Origin: Schizochytrium sp. CCTCC M209059
Lineage: Eukaryota; Sar; Bigyra; Thraustochytrida; Thraustochytriidae
DNA: 64,000 bases
NCBI GenBank assembly: GCA_000818945.1
Contig: KN805444.1
Span: forward strand, 97,117-161,116
Direction of reading: 5' to 3'
The position numbers and the translations under genes were made by a program. The notes beneath the pieces were generated by a model. It had not been told where the DNA came from and did not search any database. It saw nothing but the letters and a program-made list of their open reading frames with translations. Shown piece after piece: positions 56,752 to 64,000 of this stretch (position 1 is the stretch's first letter; each line of letters starts with the position of its first letter).

Positions 56752-59700
56752 CCACCCCGACCGTATCGCCACGTCGCTTCGCCGAGTTCGAGCGCCTTGA
56801 GTCTCACGATCGACCAAGCGTGGCGAGCGAGGCCTCGACGCCGGTCCTCCTTTCACACCTAGGACCTAGCTCGTACGAGCGCAACACGTTTCCTCGCGCT
56901 GGGCGGCCGTGACCGAGTGCAGCTGTCATCGCGAGCGAGTGACTCCGAGGGAAGAGCAGAGGGCAGTCACGCGCAAGTTGGCAGGTACACGCCGGCTGGT
57001 CACTCACCCCGCGTCGGCACGTGCCTTCGACACGTGCGCAAGCACGCTTATCGCGTGCGTGCCTTCCGTTTCCAGTCCCCTGCCGCGACCATAGAACGGG
57101 CAAGGTTTTCCTCATGGCAGGACCACCAAAGGTGACGATCTCCGTGGATCTCCGGGTGCTCGATGCGCATTCCATCCCATTCCATTCTAGCCACCTCCAG
57201 CCAGCACGCACCCAACTGCAAACCAATCTAACCACCAGCGACCTATACGTACATTCACATACTACACACACGCGCCAACCAATGAAATTGAATGCAAGGA
57301 AACCACCGGCCTAGATATCCCAGCCGCCTCGGCAGCGGACGCGCGCCCGCCAGGCCTCGCCGCGGCGCCGGGAGCCCCGCCCGGCCGCCTGCCCCGCGAA
57401 GATCGAGCGGAGGCCGCGCGGAGGACCGACGTGCCGCAAAGATCCACGAGGTCGGGCGCAGAAGAATGCGAAGATCGCCGCCGCCAGCGAGCAGATGCAT
57501 CTTGGGAGGGGAGGCAAGGGAGGAAAGCGAGGGGGAGGGAATAGCGGGGAAGAAGAGGCGGGAAGCGAGGAGGAGAAGTGGCGGCGGCGGCGCACGGCGC
57601 AAGCAGGTACACGCTGCTCTTTTGAGGTGCCTGCTGCTCTGCGCTGGCATGGAGCCTCCTGAGCGGGTGCTCGCTCGCTCGCTCGGCTTGGTTGGCTCGG
57701 CTTGGGCTTGGGCTTGGCTCGGCTTGGCTTGGATTTTCAAGTTGCATTTGGCTCGAACATGGCCGGCCCAAAAGCCGCCCGCCCGGCCGAGCCCAGCGCG
57801 CACTGAGGGACCCACACCCCGCGCGGCCGCCCCGGGTAGGGGCTACCTTCCCGCAGTAGCGGATGCTGCGGAGGACAATCATACTGGAGAAAGGGGAAAG
57901 CTGTGGGCCACGGGTGGACGGTGTGGGGACGACTCGGCCCGCCAGCCATCTGAACCCGGGAAAGCGGATGCCCCACAGAGAACGCACAGTGCTAGACAAA
58001 GAATTATAGTATATCCCTCGCAAACGTTCCCCGCGTTCACGGCTTCGACGTAGGATCGTCGTCTGTAGGTGCAAGAGGGGGTATTTCAGTATTATCTTTC
58101 ATAATTTCCCGAGTTTAGGAAGTGCAATGTCTATACTAGAGTTCTAGAAAACCCTACCATGTGGTGTTGCCGTCATGATAAAGGGGGGCATGAAAGCCCC
58201 AAGAGCTCAATGCTCGGGACATCTCGAGCCAGCACGCCCTACAGCAGTTCCGTGTGCAGCGTCTCTCGGGGAAACTTTTCGATTTAGTGGTCGGCGCAGG
58301 GGAGAGGCAGGGCTTGTGAGCAGGCGGGTAGGCCCGGCTAACATAAAGTCTAGGAGCCAGGATACGCTTGTTTGCTTTCCACTCACACCGCCCGCCACGC
58401 CTGCCCTCCATCACTTTCGCTAGTGCACGCATCGCAGCAGCGAGGTGTGGATTATCTGTGGGCTGCCTGTTTCTTTTGCGGCTGGCTAGGCTGGCCTCGG
58501 GCGGTGGTCACCCTAGTGTTGGATTAGCGAAAAGTGTAGGGGGGCCGCACGCCGGGCCTAACCATCAAGCATTTACTTTCCGGGGACTCTGCACAGTGCG
58601 CGGCCACACATAGCGCATTGTGCGGGACGGATTATCCACTTTGAGGTACCCGCGGCAACTTGACTGTGACTGCCCGCGAATCACTCGGCTCGCAGAAAGG
58701 AGCTGACCTCCCCACTCACCATGCGCTGCTGGAAAACTTTTATCGCACAGTAGCTCAATTCTCGACTGTGCACGACTGCGACTATTCAATATCAGTGGTG
58801 TTACTATAAGTAGCTCCCGCATGATTGACTTCCTCTCAAACTACTGCGGTCGAAGTTCCCATTCTGCAGAAACCCTTTGCGGCGGTGCCGCAAGTGGCAT
58901 ATTCACTTTATTCCACTTTTGAGTGCGCTATATCTTCTTTGACACGCGAGCTTCCGCGTCCCGCGCCGTGACGGATTGCGGGAAGCTGTGGTTAGCTGTA
59001 TTAGCCAGTGGGCACGGAGTGCGCTGCGGAGCGGCTTCGGGTTTTTCGGATAGGTCGCTAGGACCCCCTATTTCTCAGCTACGACCTGGACAGAGAACCC
59101 CGGCCAGAAGCAGTGGGAAAAAGAATATTTATTTTCAATAAAAAAAGAAAGGATAATAAAAAGCAGAGAATGGAGGGAAGCAGGCCAAGTGGAACAAAGC
59201 GCGGGCACAAGGGCAGCAAAGAGAAAGAAAGCGCACAATGGAGAAGCGAGAAAGGCGAGGCGAGGAAAGGCGGGAAAAGAAGGGGGAAAAGGGAGGAAAA
59301 ATTCAAATCGCGAATTGAATGAGTTGAAGTGGTCGCTCGCTTGAGCTGGAGCAGCGAGCGAGAGGCCGCGCACGAGCCCCATTGGACCCCGCGCCCCGCG
59401 GCCGCCGCGTGCGTGCGCGCGTGCGCAGCGCAGCGCAGGGCGGCGCGGCGCAGCGCGGCGCAGACCGGCACTGCGCGGCGCAGACCGGCACTGCGCGGCG
59501 CCCCTCCCCGCGCGCGCTCCCGGGCGATCGCGAGACGTAGAGAGAAATAGAGAGAGAGAGAGAGAGAGAGAGAGATAAAGGCGTCCTCGCTTCGCTCCTG
59601 CTTGCTCGCTTGCGGAGCGCAGCAGGACGAGGCGCCGCGCCGCGCCGCGCTCGGTGCAGCGCAGTGCAGTGCAGCGAGCCCTATCGCACGCGCTGCGTGC

Positions 59701-60276
59701 TTGCTCCTGCTCGCACTTGCCGCCCGCTGTCAGCCCCGCGCGTGGCGCGTCGGGAGCCGCGGGAAGGCGGCCTCGCCTGACACCGAGCCGGGCACGTTCT
59801 CCTCGCTTGCGCTCCGCTCCGTGACGCTTGCTTCGCCCTGCGCCTCGGATTGTGGCACGGGACGCGCGCCCGCGCGAGATCGACGGAGGGTCGGGTGGTT
59901 CTGATCCACTCGGAAGGGAGAAAGGCCAAGCCTTAAAGGAAGGGTAGCACGGCACGAGACTATCCGGGATCACCTTTCCCTTTTTTTCTTTTTCTTTTTT
60001 TTTTATTCTATTTGCCTAGGCTCGGCTCGACTCGACTCGCGACTCGGTCGAGCTCGTTCTGGACGCAAGGAAACTCAAGCGCGAACCTTTGTTTGTTTGA
60101 TTGTTTCTTCGTTTGTTCGTTCGTTCGGAGGAAGCGTAGCAGACACCCGTAGAGCTCGCTACTTTTTCGCGAGGTATCTATCTTATCTATTATCTATTCG
60201 CGGCTAGCCGACACTCGACAAGGTCGCTTCGCTCGCTAGGTGACCTTCACGCAAAGCGAAACAGAACAGAAGAAAG

Positions 60277-60415
60277 CAAAGCAAAGCAAAGCTCTCGTCC
60301 GCATCGTGTCCTGTCCTGTCCTGTCCTGTCCTGCCCTGCGCTGCCCTGCCCTGCCCTGTCCGCACTCAATCCACGTCCTGTCCTGTCCGCACGTGACTTG
60401 TGCTGTCCTGTGCGT
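60277..60415. repeat. Pentanucleotide leader tracts (GCAAA, CCTGT, CCTGC)
   Basis: Four GCAAA units, then CCTGT units changing to CCTGC and back, ending about 65 bp before the Myb ATG. It is the same 5-nt periodicity seen upstream of other genes in the window. Confidence 0.85.
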
Positions 60416-60480
60416 CTTTCCTTCCTCCCCCTTCGCTCCTCTGATTCACCTGCGAGGAAGCCGCTGACGTCTCGTGTCTC

Positions 60481-63255
60481 ATGTCCAATACAATTGCGCC
60501 GCCCGCGCTCATGCCTCATGTCAAGAGCGACGGCGACAACGGAGTCTACAACGCGGGTCCAAATGCACATCACGGTTCTAACGCCAGGAGGCCAGCGCAT
60601 AAACGTCACGTGAGCGGGTTCTCGCTCACCGACGGCCACGGCGACGCTGCCAACCTGGACACCCTGCATCTCGCTGCCCCCGGAGACCCGAATCAACTTA
60701 AACGCACAAAGTCCATGGGCGTTGACGACCTCGAGGCAGAGTTGCGCGGCGCGGACGCGGGCAACGCAAACGCAAATGCAAACGCTGCCGACCCCGATAA
60801 CGACCCATCTCTCGACGACATTGACAACCTCTCACAGCGTCTCGCTTCGCGTCGAGTCAGTATTTCCAGTACGCCGGGCGACAACGATATCTCGCAGCTC
60901 ATTGGCTTTGCTGTCGGGCCTACGTCCACCTCGGCATCGGTGGCGGCTGCAGCGGCCGCGCCCCCGAGCCCGCCTTGGGCTTCTTCCTCCTCATCATCCT
61001 CTGGCATCGGCCAACACGAAAACCTTTTTCAGGCGCCCGGCGGCCCAGAGAGGAACTCTGTGCTCGGGCGGCGCGAGAACCCCATGGCTTCCATGAACGA
61101 TAGCACCAACAAAATTTCCCGCAAGACCATGGAGGAGAATGGACGCACAGATGTCTCTTCCTTCAATGCACGGGCCTCAGAAGGGCAGGGCAACAGCTCT
61201 AATGCTGCCGCTCTGCGCCACAATCATCACAACATCAACAAGCCAGCCTCTGGATCCGTGAACACCGAGATCAACCATGCTCAACACGCGAGTGCCCAGC
61301 TCGACAGTAAAAATGGTGAAGATGATGACGACGATGATGACGACGACGAGGACGGAGACGACGACATGGATGCCATGATCAACCGGATGGACACCGGTCA
61401 GGGTTCTGCCAACGATTCCACGGAAATGGACGGCTGGCTTCTCGATGATGATAGTCAACTCAAACAGCTCGTCGAAAAGTTCGGCAAGGAGTGGGCTTCT
61501 ATTTCCGAGCGCATCTCCAAGAGGACGGAGAATGACTGCAAAGAACGCTGGGACCAGCTGACCAAGGCCCCCTTCAAAAAGGGAACGTGGACTTCCGAGG
61601 AGGATGCTCGTCTCCGTAGACTTATTGAGAATGTAGAGAAACGCAACTGGGGAGAAGTTGCTTCTTTAATTCCCGGACGTAGCGCCAAGCAGTGTCGCGA
61701 GCGCTGGTGCTATAATCTCGACCCGACCATCAACAAGACGCCCTGGAAACCCGAAGAGGATAGCGTCCTCATGAAATCGCAGCTCGAACTTGGCAACAAG
61801 TGGGCCAAGATTGCGTCCATGCTACCCGGTCGTACGGAAAACGCCGTCAAGACCCGTTTCAAATCCATCATGCGTGCCAAGAAGCGCGAATGGATGCCCG
61901 AGGAAGACGAGACCATCATGCGCCTTCATCAGCAGCTTGGAAGCCGCTGGGACGCCATTGCTGAAAAATTACCCAATCGGAGCAAGAATGCCATCAAGAC
62001 GCGCTATCGCGCGCTCTCCAAGGGAATCACGTCTCAGCTTCCCCAAACGGGCGCGCCAAATCAGATCCTTCGTCGCCCCGAATTTCGGGCGGCCATGGCT
62101 TCTGCCGCAGCCTCCTCATCTTCATCCTCGTCGTCTTCTTCAGCAGCTCCTCCTCCCGCGCCTTCCTTTCCGCAATTCGGCCAGGGAACGGGTGGGGACG
62201 GTCTGCGCAAAAGCTTTGCGTCGGCCCCTCCTCACAACGCCCCCGGGTCGCACGGTCACGGGTTCAATGGTCTTCACAGTAACAGCAGCAGCGGTGGCAA
62301 TAATAATACTAAAGTGAGGCCAGGTTCCGGCTTTGCCGCGCCTGGCGCGCCTCCTCCCAAGGTGGTGAGCGCTGCGTCTAACCACAAGCCCCGCTCCATG
62401 AAGATGAACCCCAAAGTGCAGCGCGATCCTCAGACAGATATTCTCAACGGCATTCATAACCGCCACGGTAGCAGCAACGATTTCGCTTCACACGCTCATC
62501 TCGACGCCGCCACTGCCCTCGATCTCTTTGCTGGCAAGTCTGCTTCGAACGCACTCCCGTACAGCAATGCATCGTCCTCTTCTTCTGGCCAACACGGGCA
62601 TGATCATCACAATCCGATTCTCGGCAACTTTTCCGATTCTCACAATAGCTTCGAGGACTTGGCGAGCGGGCTCACGCAGAGCAAGTTGCAGCAGGGCCGA
62701 CGATCGTCCTCGTTTACGTGGAGTCATGCAAGCGGTAGCCACCAGGATCTCTTTGGACTCCACCACAGTGACTCTCGCGGCCAGCTGTCTGGCCCTGGCT
62801 TTGGCTCCGGTTCTGGGGCCATGCAAGGTCTCGACCGCGCGGGGGTAAGTGGCGCCGGCTTCCGTACCGTGCAAGAGGTCGAGGAGACCTTTATGAACGA
62901 TGACGAGGTCCCGCTTCAAGATGATGAGCTTGTCGACTTTCTCAACATGTGGGATCAGTCTGCGCCTCCTCAGAATGCCGGTGGTGGCGCAGCGCAGGCG
63001 CATCACTTTCAGCAGCACCAGCATCAGCAGCACCACCAGCATCATTCGGGTGGTCAGCAGGCGTTTAACCACCACCAACAACATCACAATCACCAGGCGC
63101 ACGGCCATGGTCATCATCACCACCACCAACAACAATCTCATTCGAATCATCACCATCACCTCCATCATCATCACCATCAGTCGCAGGGGCAAGGTCAGGG
63201 CCAGGGCCAGCAAGCCCATTCCAATGCCCACCAGCCATCACGGCAGCACATGTAG
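60481..63255 (+). CDS. Four-repeat Myb DNA-binding protein (c-Myb/3R-Myb class)
   Basis: 924 residues. A disordered N-terminus with Asn/Ala and Ser runs and an acidic stretch (about 280-300) precedes four Myb/SANT repeats. The first (about 319-365, WLLDDDSQLKQLVEKFGKEW...CKERWDQL) is the most degenerate. The next three (about 370-520) keep the spaced Trp and the RSAKQCRERWCYNL, RTENAVKTRFKSIM and RSKNAIKTRYRALS recognition helices. The last three match the R1R2R3 layout, so the first is an extra repeat. Such proteins bind YAACNG elements; animal and plant 3R-Mybs control G2/M genes. The C-terminal 400 residues are Ser-, Gly- and finally His/Gln-rich (nearly every second residue His in 840-900). 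It probably activates transcription in the nucleus; targets are unknown. Confidence 0.92.
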   Translation: MSNTIAPPALMPHVKSDGDNGVYNAGPNAHHGSNARRPAHKRHVSGFSLTDGHGDAANLDTLHLAAPGDPNQLKRTKSMGVDDLEAELRGADAGNANANANAADPDNDPSLDDIDNLSQRLASRRVSISSTPGDNDISQLIGFAVGPTSTSASVAAAAAAPPSPPWASSSSSSSGIGQHENLFQAPGGPERNSVLGRRENPMASMNDSTNKISRKTMEENGRTDVSSFNARASEGQGNSSNAAALRHNHHNINKPASGSVNTEINHAQHASAQLDSKNGEDDDDDDDDDEDGDDDMDAMINRMDTGQGSANDSTEMDGWLLDDDSQLKQLVEKFGKEWASISERISKRTENDCKERWDQLTKAPFKKGTWTSEEDARLRRLIENVEKRNWGEVASLIPGRSAKQCRERWCYNLDPTINKTPWKPEEDSVLMKSQLELGNKWAKIASMLPGRTENAVKTRFKSIMRAKKREWMPEEDETIMRLHQQLGSRWDAIAEKLPNRSKNAIKTRYRALSKGITSQLPQTGAPNQILRRPEFRAAMASAAASSSSSSSSSSAAPPPAPSFPQFGQGTGGDGLRKSFASAPPHNAPGSHGHGFNGLHSNSSSGGNNNTKVRPGSGFAAPGAPPPKVVSAASNHKPRSMKMNPKVQRDPQTDILNGIHNRHGSSNDFASHAHLDAATALDLFAGKSASNALPYSNASSSSSGQHGHDHHNPILGNFSDSHNSFEDLASGLTQSKLQQGRRSSSFTWSHASGSHQDLFGLHHSDSRGQLSGPGFGSGSGAMQGLDRAGVSGAGFRTVQEVEETFMNDDEVPLQDDELVDFLNMWDQSAPPQNAGGGAAQAHHFQQHQHQQHHQHHSGGQQAFNHHQQHHNHQAHGHGHHHHHQQQSHSNHHHHLHHHHHQSQGQGQGQGQQAHSNAHQPSRQHM

Positions 63256-64000
63256 TAACCTATACCTACTCAAATCTATCTATGCACAGCAACGTGTTTC
63301 TTTTCTTCTTGCTTGTCCAACGAGAACGCCTGCGCCATTGTTCGCTGGTTCCCTCCCCTTCCTCCAGTCTTGCTAGGAGGAAGCCGCGTCGGCCGCGCCG
63401 CTTGGCCGCGCCGCTTGGACTTTCGTTCTCGGTCAGTCAGCCTCGTGAGCGTCCGCTGCCGTTCGCGGCGCAGGTCCCAAATCTCGCGAGGAATCTTCGC
63501 AGCGCGCCGCGCCTCCTCCTCTTTCTCTCGCTCTCGCCGCGGATGCCAGCCATCCTTGACAGATCATCACGCGTGCTCATCACGGCCTGCTGCAGGCCGC
63601 GATGATGACGTTGCTGACACTGCCCTTCTCCATTGGCCGTGAACCTACATCCCTTCCAGGTCCTCCCGCTCACTTACATTGATCCATTCGCCGTCGCTCG
63701 CATCGCTTTCGGGCTCAGCCTGACGCGTCGTCGGCCGCTGCTGCAGCGCCGCGCAGTGCATCCGCATCCGCATCTGCACCTGCATCTGCATCTGCAGCTC
63801 CCGAATATCGCAGGCGCAAGAGGGCGCACAAGTGGATTTCGAGAGAACAGGAAACCAGGAAACAAGAGAGAAGAAAGATAGAAAGAAAGATAGACAGAAA
63901 GATAGAAAGATAGAAAGACGCGCCATCGTCACACGGGACCGGAATGCAGCGGACTCTTCGCCCGCTGGGACGCGCTGGGACGCGCCTGAGAGCGCCCCGC
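63256..64000. other. Right-edge spacer, no supported gene
   Basis: 745 bp downstream of the Myb gene. It holds hexameric GCATCT/GCATCC repeats at 63758-63800 and a GAAAGATA tract at about 63870-63920. ORFs on both strands are low in complexity. A gene starting beyond the right edge cannot be judged. Confidence 0.55.

Larger units (their letters stand above)
55712..60480. other. 4.8-kb spacer: repeats plus an AT-richer unassigned block
   Basis: It contains an (AT)n TATA-like run at 55854-55868, TGACA pentamers at 56605-56660, (CTTG)n at 56712-56751, GC-rich low complexity (57300-57850), and a block at about 57960-59100 of plainer composition with neither repeats nor long ORFs. Then come purine-rich DNA (59130-59320), (GA)n at 59549-59575, T-runs near 59980-60005 and pentamer tracts before the Myb gene. 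No supported gene, tRNA or rRNA. Confidence 0.5.

Overview
The window looks like nuclear DNA of a eukaryotic protist, most likely a flagellated stramenopile of the labyrinthulomycete/thraustochytrid type; this assignment is inference. Supporting it are long intron-poor genes in GC-rich DNA, a mitochondrial set (ETF alpha, ribosomal protein mS33, Tim9), a CFAP97-like ciliary protein, the endosomal co-chaperone RME-8, a Cdk subunit Cks1 with two canonical GT-AG introns, and spacers full of microsatellites. There are no bacterial operons, rRNA, tRNA or CRISPR arrays that I can see.

Layout. 0-8 kb: a myristoylatable protein with two degenerate cyclic-nucleotide-binding domains (cut by the left edge), a 98-copy TTTGC array just upstream of it, a CFAP97-like gene, a 2OG-Fe(II) oxygenase, ETF alpha, then a repeat-rich spacer with a dense cluster of GCAAGT hexamers. 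8-11 kb: a WW plus EF-hand protein. 11-19 kb: four head-to-tail paralogous MFS transporters on the minus strand. 20.5-24.4 kb: divergent from them, an A-T-R-R carboxylic acid reductase of the NRPS-like class that in fungi reduces glycine betaine to choline. 25-27.7 kb: spliced CKS1 and mS33. 27.9-34.4 kb: a 2163-residue RME-8/DNAJC13 homologue whose J-like segment lacks HPD. 35-38 kb: a phosphotriesterase-fold protein without metal ligands, and a TetX-like flavin monooxygenase next to a 108-copy ATATG array. 39-41 kb: a protein made of two copies of an unassigned domain of about 230 residues. 42.7-45.5 kb: Tim9 and an acidic SQ/TQ-rich protein. 49.6-55.7 kb: a fusion of DUF1800 and DUF1501, families that sit in adjacent genes in bacteria. 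60.5-63.3 kb: a four-repeat Myb protein.

Most likely functional unit: the reductase and the transporter array share a divergent promoter region and may form a small metabolite (possibly betaine/choline) cluster. Most striking non-coding signal: pentanucleotide-periodic tracts of varying sequence lie a short distance upstream of many start codons. Several spacers of 1-5 kb (5.9-8.2, 45.5-49.6, 55.7-60.5 kb) contain only low-complexity ORFs and are left unassigned. Start codons were placed at ATG; several longer open frames begin only with GTG or TTG and were trimmed.
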